This document shows, in pieces, positions 17,819 through 26,313 of a DNA stretch of 64,000 nucleotides (its first letter is position 1; the number at the start of each line of letters is the position of its first letter). The translations under genes and the position numbers were made by a program. The DNA comes from Bradyrhizobium vignae. GTDB taxonomy: Bacteria > Pseudomonadota > Alphaproteobacteria > Rhizobiales > Xanthobacteraceae. The notes beneath the pieces are model-generated. The model was not told where the DNA came from. It did no database searches and saw only the letters and a program-made list of their open reading frames with translations. The DNA is taken from the NCBI RefSeq assembly GCF_004114425.1, contig NZ_RDQF01000018.1, positions 1-64,000 of the forward strand, read 5' to 3'.

Positions 17819-19073
17819 GTGCATTGCCACTGCTGTCGAGAATCACGGGCTCGGGCACGGGAATAATGAAATGCCCTGTCCAGTTAGGAATTTGGTTGAG
17901 CTGCGTGACGATCTCTTCCCGCAGATTCCAGGGTAGGATAAGCACATAATCGGGCCGCCGCTTCTCGATTTCGTCCGGGGGAAGGACTGGGATCCTCGTG
18001 CCCGGCAGCAACAGACCCTGCTTGTGCACATTGCGATCGGCGGTGAAAGCGATGAAGTCGCGGCCAATTCCGCAATAGTTGAGCAGAGTGTTGCCTTTCG
18101 CCGGCGCTCCATAGGCGGCGACCGATTTACCATCCTCGATCAGCTCAATGAGAAGCCGCAGCAACGACCGCTTTAGCTGGCGAACGCGCTGTCCAAAAGC
18201 TTCGTACGTCGCAAGGCGGTCGAGCCCGGCCGAGACCTCCTCCCGTCTGAGCCGATTGACCGCCTCGGCCACCGTCTTGCGGTCTGCATGCCCAACGTAG
18301 AGCCGGAGCGAGCCTCCATGGGTGGACAGGCGTTCGACGTCGATTACCCGCAACCCGTGGCGCGCAAACAGCGGCTCCAGCGCCAACAGCGACAAATAGG
18401 AGTAATGCTCGTGATAAATAGTATCAAACTCGACATTTTGGATCATTTCCAGCACATACGGAAATTCGAAGGTCGCAACACCTTGCTCGCCGAGCAGAAG
18501 CTTAAAGCCCGCAACGAAATCGTTGATATCGGGCACATGCGCAAGCACATTGTTGGCTATGACCAAATCAGCAGTGCCACCCTGCTCGCGCAGCCGCGTC
18601 GCGGCCTTTGATCCGAAGAATGCGACTTCAGTCGGTACGCGCCGCAGCTCCCAGGCTGCCTTGGCACAATTGGCGGCCGGGTCGACCCCGAGACAGGGGA
18701 TGCCGCGCTGAACGAAATACTGCAGCAGATATCCATCGTTGCTGCCGACTTCCACCACCCGCGAGTTGACGCCGAGGACAAGGCGAGCCGCGACTTTTTC
18801 CGCAAAGCTTCTAGCATGGGCAAGCCAGCTGTCCGAGAAGGACGAGAAATAGACATATTCCGCGTGGAAATGCGTCTCCGGTGTCTCGAAATCCTCGAGC
18901 TGCACCAGCCAGCAGTGGTCGCAGACAAAGCTCTTGAGCGGATAGAATCGCTCGCTGAGGGAGGCATGTTCGGCACGAACGAACGCATTCGAAATCGGCG
19001 TCATGCCGAGATCCACCAGCACGGCTGTCAGCGGTGCACCGCAAGACCGACACGACGGAAAACCAGCGGGCAT
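17811..19073 (-). CDS. Sugar C-methyltransferase (TylC3/NovU-type, zinc-binding)
   Basis: A 420-residue three-domain methyltransferase. The N-terminal zinc domain has CRSCGAPL and CDHCWLVQL (two CxxC pairs). The central SAM fold shows VVEVGSNDGYLLQYF and GVDPAANC. The C-terminal Methyltransf_14-like domain has VAAYGAPAKGNTLLNY and ends in a TPP-like motif VLILPWNLREEI. Members methylate carbon 3 or 5 of nucleotide-4-ketohexoses (mycarose, noviose, virenose). It lies between rfbF and two transferases with rfbG downstream, so a CDP-4-keto-6-deoxyglucose substrate is a natural inference. It starts at ATG 19073, six bases past the rfbF stop. Confidence 0.9.
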   Translation of the reverse strand: MPAGFPSCRSCGAPLTAVLVDLGMTPISNAFVRAEHASLSERFYPLKSFVCDHCWLVQLEDFETPETHFHAEYVYFSSFSDSWLAHARSFAEKVAARLVLGVNSRVVEVGSNDGYLLQYFVQRGIPCLGVDPAANCAKAAWELRRVPTEVAFFGSKAATRLREQGGTADLVIANNVLAHVPDINDFVAGFKLLLGEQGVATFEFPYVLEMIQNVEFDTIYHEHYSYLSLLALEPLFARHGLRVIDVERLSTHGGSLRLYVGHADRKTVAEAVNRLRREEVSAGLDRLATYEAFGQRVRQLKRSLLRLLIELIEDGKSVAAYGAPAKGNTLLNYCGIGRDFIAFTADRNVHKQGLLLPGTRIPVLPPDEIEKRRPDYVLILPWNLREEIVTQLNQIPNWTGHFIIPVPEPVILDSSGNAHE

Positions 19074-19078
19074 CGCGC

Positions 19079-19852
19079 CTAGCCCCACTGCCGCCAGGGC
19101 GCGTGACCGGATTGCCAGAGCTCTTCAAGCATCATCTTGTCGCGCAGCGTATCCATCGGTTGCCAGAACCCGTAATGCCGGTAGGCAGAGAGCTGCGCAT
19201 CCCGAGCCAGGGCTTCGAGTGGTGCCGACTCCCACGAAGTCTTGTCGCCCTCGATATGTTCGATCACCGCGGGATTGAGCACGAAGAAGCCGCCATTGAT
19301 GTAGGCATTGTCGCCAGGCGGCTTCTCGACGAAGGATTTCACGGTCGCCCCATCGATTTCCAGGGCGCCATAACGGCCTGGCGGGCGCACCGCCGTCACG
19401 GTCGCCTGCTTTCCATGGCTACGGTGAAACTCGATTGTGGCGGCGATATCGAGATCGGAAAGTCCATCTCCATAGGTGAAGCAGAACGGCTCCTGCGGAT
19501 CGAGATAATTCCGCACCCGCTTGAGCCGGCCGCCCGTGAGCGTCGTCTCGCCGGTATCGACAAGCGTGATCCGCCAAGGTTCAACGCTGCTCTGGTGGTA
19601 GGTGACGCTATTTCTCGTGGCATCAATCGTGACATCGGAATGATGCAGCACGAAGTTCATGAAGTATTCCTTGATCATGTACCCCTTGTAGCCGAGGCAG
19701 ATCACAAAATCCGTGATCCCATGATGCGCATAGAGCTTCATGATGTGCCACAGGATCGGCCGGCCGCCGATCTCGATCATGGGTTTCGGCCGCACTAAGG
19801 ACTCCTCCGAGATCCGCGTCCCCATGCCACCTGCAAGAATAACTGCTTTCAT
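19079..19852 (-). CDS. rfbF: Glucose-1-phosphate cytidylyltransferase
   Basis: A 257-residue nucleotidyltransferase that makes CDP-glucose from CTP and glucose-1-phosphate. It begins MKAVILAGGMGTRISEES and continues RPKPMIEIGGRPILWHIMK, with the RfbF-specific LGYKGYMIKEYF, TYGDGLSDLDI and VTAVRPPGRYGAL. The length matches the family exactly. It is separated from the upstream GT2 by nine bases, and from the C-methyltransferase start by six. It supplies the first step of the CDP-sugar branch completed by rfbG. Confidence 0.97.
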   Translation of the reverse strand: MKAVILAGGMGTRISEESLVRPKPMIEIGGRPILWHIMKLYAHHGITDFVICLGYKGYMIKEYFMNFVLHHSDVTIDATRNSVTYHQSSVEPWRITLVDTGETTLTGGRLKRVRNYLDPQEPFCFTYGDGLSDLDIAATIEFHRSHGKQATVTAVRPPGRYGALEIDGATVKSFVEKPPGDNAYINGGFFVLNPAVIEHIEGDKTSWESAPLEALARDAQLSAYRHYGFWQPMDTLRDKMMLEELWQSGHAPWRQWG

Positions 19853-19861
19853 TTTGACTCC

Positions 19862-20851
19862 TTACTTGCCGCCCCATGATCCGGGGAGACGAGCTCTTAT
19901 TCGTGCGAGATTTCGCATAGCAAACCCAGACACGTGCGCCTTCCAATTCTCGAAGTCTCGCAATGTCCGCAACCTCCAATCCTCGAAATCCGAATTCTCA
20001 TAGTCCGTTGCGGCTCTGCCCGATGCCGCATAGTCGTATGCAGACCGTGCCGCCAGCACAGCTGCAGTAAATAGCCGATATCCGCTTCCTGCCGCAGCGC
20101 AGCGATAGCTTTCGAAATAGACCTCGCGCTCTTCTCGCGGATAGATCTGAGAACGCGGAATGGGCACCGAATCAACTACTTCGATTGGGACACGCTTTTG
20201 CAGCGTCAGTTGATCGTCCACGATAAGATTGTACCGACACAGGTAACCGTAGACGAGATTCATGTCATTGCCCCAAGTCGGTGGACGCTCGCGAAATATG
20301 TCGACTATCCTTGCGAGCGCTTGCCTGCGAAAAATGGAATAGATCAGATTCGCCTTACCCATGATTTCCGGCTCCCAGAGGAAGCGTATCAGATCAAGCG
20401 GTTTCAGTATGGTAGATTGGAAACGCTTGAAGCTCGGATATTCGCGCACGACCTCGCCGCGCATGTTGATGTTAACGACCTGACAGAACCAGGCCGACGC
20501 ATTTGGCTTGCCCTCGAGGGCGCGAACACCTCTCTCAAGGAAGTCGGCGGGCCACAAATCGTCATCGGATGCCCACAAGAATAGTGGGGCGCGCGCCTGA
20601 TCGTAAACGAACCAGAAATTCTTCTCCGCACCCTGATTGACGGGCTGTCGCACGTAGCGGAAGCGAGCGTCAATGTTCGCATAGTGCTCGCATAACTTCC
20701 TCACCTCGGGATTGGGCGAGGCGTTGTCAGAAATAATGAGCTCGAATTGGCTAAACGTCTGCTGCCGGAATGCTTCAAGCACAAGCGAGAGTAGATCGGG
20801 ACGATTGTAGGTCGGAAGACCGATTGAGACCCGCGGTTCGAGCGCTTTCAT
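19862..20851 (-). CDS. Glycosyltransferase family 2
   Basis: A 329-residue GT2 enzyme beginning MKALEPRVSIGLPTYNRPD. It has FELIISDNASPNP, the donor-site FLWASDDDLW near residue 95, and a helical basic C-terminus. The start at ATG 20851 overlaps the upstream gene's TGA in an ATGA arrangement, a sign of translational coupling. A GTG nine codons earlier (20878) is less likely. It is closely related in layout to the GT2 just upstream, suggesting that the two arose by duplication. Donor and acceptor are unknown. Confidence 0.88.
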   Translation of the reverse strand: MKALEPRVSIGLPTYNRPDLLSLVLEAFRQQTFSQFELIISDNASPNPEVRKLCEHYANIDARFRYVRQPVNQGAEKNFWFVYDQARAPLFLWASDDDLWPADFLERGVRALEGKPNASAWFCQVVNINMRGEVVREYPSFKRFQSTILKPLDLIRFLWEPEIMGKANLIYSIFRRQALARIVDIFRERPPTWGNDMNLVYGYLCRYNLIVDDQLTLQKRVPIEVVDSVPIPRSQIYPREEREVYFESYRCAAAGSGYRLFTAAVLAARSAYDYAASGRAATDYENSDFEDWRLRTLRDFENWKAHVSGFAMRNLARIRARLPGSWGGK

Positions 20852-21765
20852 GCGTCTCGCTTTCGCCGCGGTTTCCACCGAAGCACGAAATATAACTCGT
20901 GCCGTCTAATGAGATAGGCCGCGAGACGTTGCAATGCCCTCGCCTGCTTGCGGTCCGGAACCGCATCGTCAATCGCCGCGCACATGTCACGAATGACCCC
21001 GGAGTGATATGCATGCAACGGTCGCAACGAGCGAAGATGCGTATGCCACTCAGATGAAAGCGGATACCTGCCGCCAACTTGTTCCCATCTGGCCTGCTCG
21101 CAGACCGATTTGGCCGCAACTTTGTACATGCCGACGTTGGGCAAGACGCGAATGTTACCCTGTGCAGCCAGCAGAATGAAAAGCGGAATCTCGTTCATGG
21201 TGGGCCCGACCCACTCCAGAACGGGCCGTCCCTTGTACTTCAGAAACTCCGTCCGGTAGACGCCGTAGATCAGCTTATCGAAGTTATTTCGAATGAGGTG
21301 CTCGATACGTTTGTACGCCGATGATGATGAAAAGCTGTAAAACGGAGCGCCTTCCGCAAAGAACTCGAACAGGCCTTCTGCCGCGATCTCGTACCGAGCT
21401 TCCATTTGGCACAATGCCACTGAAGGATCGCGCTCTAGCTCCTCGACGCAACTCGCAACAAAGAAGGGCTCCCATCGATCATCGTCGGCCGCCCACAGAA
21501 AAAAATCGCCGACCGCCTTGTCGATGAGAGAGTTGAAATTGGCAATTGAACCTAAGTTTTTCGAATGACGATGATAGCTTACTCGAGGATCGCTCCGCAT
21601 TCGCTGCCGAACCACTTCCGCCACTCTAGGGTCTTCGGACGCGTTATCGGATACAATAATCTGCAGGTTCTTGTACGATTGACCGCAAATCAAATCCAGC
21701 GCACGGGTCAGCGGCTCTGGTCGGTTGTAGGTTGGAATTCCGACCGTGACGAGAGAGTTGGCCAT
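20848..21765 (-). CDS. Glycosyltransferase family 2
   Basis: A 305-residue GT2 enzyme with MANSLVTVGIPTYNRPEP, LQIIVSDNASEDPRV, NLGSIANFN and FFLWAADDDRWEP, the same motif series as the downstream neighbour. The ATG at 21765 begins the conserved N-terminus. A GTG at 21786 that overlaps the upstream stop would add seven residues and cannot be excluded. No transmembrane segment is seen. It is presumably one of the cytoplasmic transferases that build the O-chain repeat. Confidence 0.87.
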   Translation of the reverse strand: MANSLVTVGIPTYNRPEPLTRALDLICGQSYKNLQIIVSDNASEDPRVAEVVRQRMRSDPRVSYHRHSKNLGSIANFNSLIDKAVGDFFLWAADDDRWEPFFVASCVEELERDPSVALCQMEARYEIAAEGLFEFFAEGAPFYSFSSSSAYKRIEHLIRNNFDKLIYGVYRTEFLKYKGRPVLEWVGPTMNEIPLFILLAAQGNIRVLPNVGMYKVAAKSVCEQARWEQVGGRYPLSSEWHTHLRSLRPLHAYHSGVIRDMCAAIDDAVPDRKQARALQRLAAYLIRRHELYFVLRWKPRRKRDA

Positions 21766-21785
21766 GGCTTCAGGCATCCAAGCCA

Positions 21786-22535
21786 CTAGTACACGCGCTT
21801 AAGATAACCATCGGGTGCCACCGTGATGAGCAGCTTGTGTTGTATGCTCTTATCCACTTCGAATTCCGGATGGCGCTTGAGGAAGTCCCACGCCGCCGTC
21901 TTCGCATTGTTTCCTCTGCGCCAAGGGCGATCGGAAAAAGCGTCATCGGGCATATCCTCGATCACCGTATCGAACACAACACAGTAGCTTCCGACCGTGG
22001 CGAGGCCTGCGTAGGCTTCAAGCTCGGCGAGAACGTGATCATGGGTGTGATTGCTGTCCAGCATGACGAGCACGCTGCGCTTGCCGGCGGCCCTGGCCTT
22101 GACTGCGGAAATTACGTCCGGCGCGATACTCGAACCCTCGATCATGGTGATGCGCCGCGCCATCGGATGAGCCTCAATCGCGGCACGGTTGTGGGCGCGA
22201 ATATCGATATCGATCCCCAGCACTTCGGCGTCCCGTGGGCCATCCGCGATCGCGTTCAATTCCAGCATCGAAGCTGAGAAGATCAAGGAACCTCCGTGCG
22301 CGATGCCAGTCTCGATGATGAGCTCGGGCTTGATCGACCAGATGATTTCTTGAACCGCGAGGACGTCTTGAGGGTATTGAATGATCGGACGGCCCATCCA
22401 CTCGAAATGGTAGGAATACTTGGCGTGGTTGGCGCGGTCCATCCATGCGCGCGTGGCGACGCCGAGTTCACGATCATTGCCCATGCCCGCGATTTCCGCA
22501 GCGCATTCGCGCTTGAACCTTTGATACTCGCTCAT
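21786..22535 (-). CDS. CmcI-type SAM-dependent methyltransferase (cephalosporin hydroxylase/rhamnosyl O-methyltransferase family)
   Basis: A 249-residue protein of the CmcI family. ETGIAHGGSLIFSASMLEL (SAM loop) lies near residues 94-112, LGIDIDIRAHNR follows, and VLVMLDSNHTHDHVLAEL near 158-175 supplies the catalytic/metal residues. Members in polysaccharide loci are usually sugar O-methyltransferases. It shares a 4-base ATGA overlap with the formyltransferase upstream. I infer O-methylation of a glycan sugar. The old family name 'cephalosporin hydroxylase' should not be taken as function. Confidence 0.85.
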   Translation of the reverse strand: MSEYQRFKRECAAEIAGMGNDRELGVATRAWMDRANHAKYSYHFEWMGRPIIQYPQDVLAVQEIIWSIKPELIIETGIAHGGSLIFSASMLELNAIADGPRDAEVLGIDIDIRAHNRAAIEAHPMARRITMIEGSSIAPDVISAVKARAAGKRSVLVMLDSNHTHDHVLAELEAYAGLATVGSYCVVFDTVIEDMPDDAFSDRPWRRGNNAKTAAWDFLKRHPEFEVDKSIQHKLLITVAPDGYLKRVY

Positions 22536-23275
22536 CGCATTTTCCTCTTGATCTCGACACGAACTTCGTACACGTCATCTCCATCCGAAAAGATACAAGC
22601 CGGATGGGCTGGAAAGGTGCGCGCGCGCAGCATGTTAAGCAGATCGCGCGCCGCATATGCCTTGTCGAGATCAATGACGCTCGCAGGCTCCAGCTCGGAC
22701 GCACGGTGAAAGGTGCCGGCCTCGAGATTCTGTGGCCGCGTTTCGAAATCGAGGCCAACGAGCCTGGGATATGTTTTCTGGACTAGCTCCAGCATCGCTT
22801 CCGTTGCCTTTCGATAGAGCGATCCACCTGTGTCTTCCCAGTCGCTGGGAAGTTCGACCTGCGCGACGATATCGCCACTGTCGACGCCTTGATCGACCAT
22901 GTGCAGGCTCACGCCGAAGGGCACGCGATCGACAATCGACCAGAAATTATAGTGTTTGCCTCTGCCGTAGGGCAGAAGGCTCGGATGCGTATTGATGAAG
23001 CCGCGACGCGGAAGCGACAGCAATGGCGGGCGAATGATTTTTGGCCACCACGCCATCAGGCCTAGATCGAAAGCCAGTCCTTCGCTTGTGGCGAAATCCG
23101 CCACCTGGGCAGAGGACTGAAATATCAACGACCGGACATCAGCATCGCGCGCCATCGCCGCAATTTCGTTATCGGACATCGTTACGATCAACGCAATATC
23201 TTTTCGGTGGTTGGCAATAAGCCACCGAACGATGTCGCAACCGACGTGAGCATCTGCAAGCAGGAGAAGCCTCAT
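22532..23275 (-). CDS. Sugar N-formyltransferase-like protein
   Basis: A 247-residue protein with a formyltransferase fold. It shows FINTHPSLLPYGRGKH near residues 93-108 and GVSLHMVDQGVDSGDIV near 119-135. These supply the Asn, His and Asp that form the catalytic triad in 10-formyl-THF-dependent transferases. It is shorter than Met-tRNA formyltransferase and lies directly after a PLP sugar aminotransferase. That matches loci such as Brucella per/wbkC, where a 4-amino-4,6-dideoxysugar is N-formylated. I infer that it formylates the product of the neighbouring aminotransferase. Confidence 0.85.
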   Translation of the reverse strand: MRLLLLADAHVGCDIVRWLIANHRKDIALIVTMSDNEIAAMARDADVRSLIFQSSAQVADFATSEGLAFDLGLMAWWPKIIRPPLLSLPRRGFINTHPSLLPYGRGKHYNFWSIVDRVPFGVSLHMVDQGVDSGDIVAQVELPSDWEDTGGSLYRKATEAMLELVQKTYPRLVGLDFETRPQNLEAGTFHRASELEPASVIDLDKAYAARDLLNMLRARTFPAHPACIFSDGDDVYEVRVEIKRKMR

Positions 23276-23282
23276 GCTGGCA

Positions 23283-24434
23283 TCACGCCTCCTGCAGCAC
23301 GCGCCGCAGCACCGCGATCACTCGGTCCTGATCCGACGTCGTCATGTCGTGATAGCTTGGCAGATTGATCGCCCGTTCTGGGATTTCCTGCGCATGACGA
23401 TTTCCCGGCACCGCATCGAACATCGACAATCCCGATAGTGGATAGAAAAATACGCGGGCGTCGATATTGTCCTGCGCAAAAGCGGCAACGAGCTGCTCGC
23501 GCGACACTCGGGTCGTCTCGTGGAACACGACGGTCGGCATCCAGGCCCCGTTGACGATGTTGCTCGGCTCCGGATTCATCCCCACGCCCGGCAAATCCCG
23601 CAAGCGGTCGCGGTAATAATGAAAGATTTGCCGCTTGCGTGTGATCAATTCGTCGATCCGTTCCATTTGCGCGCAGCCGAGGGCTGCCTGGATATTGGAC
23701 ATCTTGTATTTGAAGCCAACGACGTCGGGCCAAAATTGCCTGCGCTGGCTCCGCGACCGGCCGTGGTTCGATAACGTCAGCACCTGTTCATAAAGGGAGA
23801 GATCGTTTGTGACGAATATCCCGCCCTCACCGGTCGTCACGGTCTTGGTCCCATGAAAGGAGAACGCCCCGAAGCGCCCCATACTTCCTGCGCGCCTGCC
23901 AAAGTATTCGGAACCGATGGCCTCCGCGGCGTCCTCGATCACCGGAATGCCGTGACGCTCTCCGATCATCAATAGACGTCCCATGTCGCACAGATTGCCA
24001 TAAAGGTGAACCGCAAGGATGGCTTTTGTCCGCGGCGTAATCGCGGCCTCAGCCAGATCCGGATCGATGCACCAACTGTCCGGACGAATATCCACAAAGA
24101 CCGGCTTGGCCCCGAGATGAACAATCGGCGCCGCCGACGCTATCCAGTTCGTATCGGCCATGACCACCTCATCGCCGGGGCCGATACCCAACGCGGCCAT
24201 TCCCATGTGCAACGCCCCCGTACAGCTTGACGTCGCGATCGCAAACGAGACTCCCAGATGCTCCTTGAATGCAGCCTCGAACCGATTGATGTAGTCATAG
24301 CACCGCTCACCCCAACCGTTCGACGCAGCATCTGCTGCGTAACGCGCCTCGAGTTCGGTAATCGACGGCTTCGTGTAGAGAACACGGGGCCGGTTTTCGA
24401 CAGCCGCGCGACTTCGATCAGGCATGCAAATCAC
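23283..24434 (-). CDS. DegT/DnrJ/EryC1/StrS sugar aminotransferase, perosamine-synthase-like
   Basis: A 383-residue PLP enzyme. SSCTGALHMGMAALGIGPGDEV, HLYGNLCDM, VIEDAAEAIGSEY and the PLP-lysine motif SFHGTKTVTTGEGG are all present. The Lys makes it an aminotransferase and not a His-type 3-dehydrase. The order of motifs resembles GDP-perosamine synthase (RfbE/Per). Its GTG start (24434) overlaps the rmlC-type gene's stop, with an ATG three codons on. It probably aminates a 4-keto-6-deoxyhexose for the next gene to formylate. Whether the carrier is GDP (via gmd), CDP (via rfbG) or dTDP cannot be settled here. Confidence 0.9.
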   Translation of the reverse strand: MICMPDRSRAAVENRPRVLYTKPSITELEARYAADAASNGWGERCYDYINRFEAAFKEHLGVSFAIATSSCTGALHMGMAALGIGPGDEVVMADTNWIASAAPIVHLGAKPVFVDIRPDSWCIDPDLAEAAITPRTKAILAVHLYGNLCDMGRLLMIGERHGIPVIEDAAEAIGSEYFGRRAGSMGRFGAFSFHGTKTVTTGEGGIFVTNDLSLYEQVLTLSNHGRSRSQRRQFWPDVVGFKYKMSNIQAALGCAQMERIDELITRKRQIFHYYRDRLRDLPGVGMNPEPSNIVNGAWMPTVVFHETTRVSREQLVAAFAQDNIDARVFFYPLSGLSMFDAVPGNRHAQEIPERAINLPSYHDMTTSDQDRVIAVLRRVLQEA

Positions 24435-24985
24435 CCGGGTAGAGTTTCAAGAAACGACGGCGGCAACGCTTCGTCGCGCTCCGAGATGACAGCATCCGCC
24501 ACGGGCCAGTTGATGGCCAGCCCAGGATCATCGAACCGGAAGCCTCTCTCCGCGCCCGGCACGTACGCTGGCGAAATCTCGTAGTCGACGTCTGTATTGT
24601 CCACCAACGTCTGAAAGCCGTGCGCAAAGCCCTTTGGAACATAAAGGATGACGCGGCTATCGGCAGTCAGGGTTTCGGCATACCATCGACCGAATGTTGT
24701 CGAACTCCGACGCAGATCGACTATGACGTCGAATATCGCGCCGCGCGTGCATCGCACAAGCTTAGCCTCAAGGTGCGGGGCAGCCTGGAAATGCATACCA
24801 CGCAATGTTCCTGCCCGCCTGTTGTAGGAGATTGATCTCTGGACGAAGTCCGATTCGAGCCCGTGAGCACGGAAGGTTTCCGCGCAGAACCTCCGTGCGA
24901 ACCCGCCACGGTGATCAACGATTAACTGCGGCTCAATGCGGTAGGCTCCGGCAAGCGGGAGCTCGTGGAATATCACGGGATACAC
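24431..24985 (-). CDS. RmlC-type nucleotide-4-keto-6-deoxysugar 3,5-epimerase family protein
   Basis: A 184-residue cupin. QRSISYNRRAGTLRGMHFQ, with the catalytic His of GMHFQ, is followed by EAKLVRCTRGAIFDVIVDLR, YVPKGFAHGFQ and DYEISPAYVPGAERGFRFDDP. The family epimerises C3 and/or C5 of dTDP- or CDP-4-keto-6-deoxyhexoses. No rmlA, rmlB or rmlD is in the window, so its partner could be the CDP branch rather than dTDP-rhamnose synthesis. It starts at GTG 24985, 12 bases after the wzt stop. Confidence 0.9.
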   Translation of the reverse strand: MYPVIFHELPLAGAYRIEPQLIVDHRGGFARRFCAETFRAHGLESDFVQRSISYNRRAGTLRGMHFQAAPHLEAKLVRCTRGAIFDVIVDLRRSSTTFGRWYAETLTADSRVILYVPKGFAHGFQTLVDNTDVDYEISPAYVPGAERGFRFDDPGLAINWPVADAVISERDEALPPSFLETLPG

Positions 24986-24997
24986 CCGTACAGTGGA

Positions 24998-26308
24998 TTA
25001 CGCACGGGTTACGTTCCATTCCATTGCGGGGCGAACCGGGCCCGGAATTTCTTTGAATATGCCGGAGGCCTTGCTTTCCGTAACGCGAAAGCCCAAAGCA
25101 TGTTGAACATAAAAATGGATATTCAGGGGATTGACCGACGTCAACGCAACCCCGATGAGGAAGAATCCAATATTGAGCAATCCTCGCGGAATTGACATCG
25201 TGGAGTTGTACACACCGGGCGCCAGTTCCGAATTTTGGGGGGGAGAGCTTACAAATACGTACTGATCCTGCAGAAACACGTGAAAATTCGGCATCAGAAC
25301 ATAGCCCGGCTTCAGCACCTCGAATGTCATTTCGACGGTAATCAGTGAATTCCTATCGATGATCTTGGGGTCACCAATGCCATCGACCAGTAATCGTGCA
25401 CTGCAGAGTCTTGCAACATCGTCGCCGGGCCTCGTCATGTCCTCGGGAAAGCTCACCGAAGAGCTGGGACCAATCTCGCCCTTCGAGCCGAGATCCGTAC
25501 CATCTGAAGATGAAGATTCGGCTCGCGCCAGCCGTTTTGCCCGCTCAGTCATCGCGGCCGCGTGGACGCTTTCATAATATTGGTCGCATATCTCGTCCGC
25601 CGGACCAAACGCAACGATTCGGCCCGCCTCCATCAGGACGGCTTTGTTGCACATCGCTTTGATGATCCTGTCTGAGTGGCTCGCCAGAACCATGATAGGG
25701 CTTCGTCCGATGAAGTCCTTCATGCGCGCTTCCGCGCGCTCTGCGAAGCGAAGGTCCCCAGTGCCAAAGCCCTCGTCCATCAAGATCACGCCAGGATCGA
25801 GCGAGGTCACCAGCGCGAAGCCCAGGCGCATTTGCATTCCGCTGGAGTAGGTGCGAACCGGCAGCGAAAGATATTCGCCGAGCTCGCAGAACTCCTCGAT
25901 CTCCGGAATTTTTGCTTCGATCTCACGCCTCGTCATCCCGATCAGCATTCCCGACGTGATGATGTTCTCATAACCGGTATCTTCACCATCGAGCCCAGGC
26001 ATAGCATCGAACAGCGGCGTCACGCGGCCCTCGACCCTGACAGTCCCCGATACCGGCTGGTAGATACCAGCCATCAGCTTCAACAGAGTCGATTTGCCGG
26101 CTCCGTTGTGACCGACTAAGCCCACACGATCGCCGTCGCGCAGCGTCAGTGAAATGTCACTGAGGGCCTTCACGGTTATCCGGTCATTGTCCTCGTGCTC
26201 GATCGAACCGCCCGTCGCGCGTCCGAAAATCGCCTTGCGAAGACTCCGCTGCTGCGCACCATAAATGGGAAAATGGGCATTCACATTTTCAAGAATAACG
26301 GCCGCCAC
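24998..26308 (-). CDS. wzt: O-antigen/polysaccharide ABC exporter ATP-binding protein with C-terminal glycan-binding domain
   Basis: A 436-residue Wzt protein. The ATPase has GHNGAGKSTLLKLMAG (Walker A) near residues 66-81, TYSSGMQMRLGFAL (signature) and GVILMDEGFGTGD (Walker B). After about residue 255 comes a linker and then a beta-rich C-terminal domain of the Wzt_C type, which in known systems recognises the modified end of the glycan before export. GTG 26308 is chosen because GGAG lies about nine bases upstream and it follows the wzm stop by five bases. Upstream in-frame codons fall inside wzm. Confidence 0.94.
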   Translation of the reverse strand: MAAVILENVNAHFPIYGAQQRSLRKAIFGRATGGSIEHEDNDRITVKALSDISLTLRDGDRVGLVGHNGAGKSTLLKLMAGIYQPVSGTVRVEGRVTPLFDAMPGLDGEDTGYENIITSGMLIGMTRREIEAKIPEIEEFCELGEYLSLPVRTYSSGMQMRLGFALVTSLDPGVILMDEGFGTGDLRFAERAEARMKDFIGRSPIMVLASHSDRIIKAMCNKAVLMEAGRIVAFGPADEICDQYYESVHAAAMTERAKRLARAESSSSDGTDLGSKGEIGPSSSVSFPEDMTRPGDDVARLCSARLLVDGIGDPKIIDRNSLITVEMTFEVLKPGYVLMPNFHVFLQDQYVFVSSPPQNSELAPGVYNSTMSIPRGLLNIGFFLIGVALTSVNPLNIHFYVQHALGFRVTESKASGIFKEIPGPVRPAMEWNVTRA

Positions 26309-26313
26309 TTCGC

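Noticed and set aside
23283..24434. A CDP-4-keto-6-deoxyglucose 3-dehydrase (E1) for a 3,6-dideoxyhexose
   Set aside because: The active-site motif has the PLP lysine (GTKTVTTGEGG) rather than the histidine of E1, so it is an aminotransferase.
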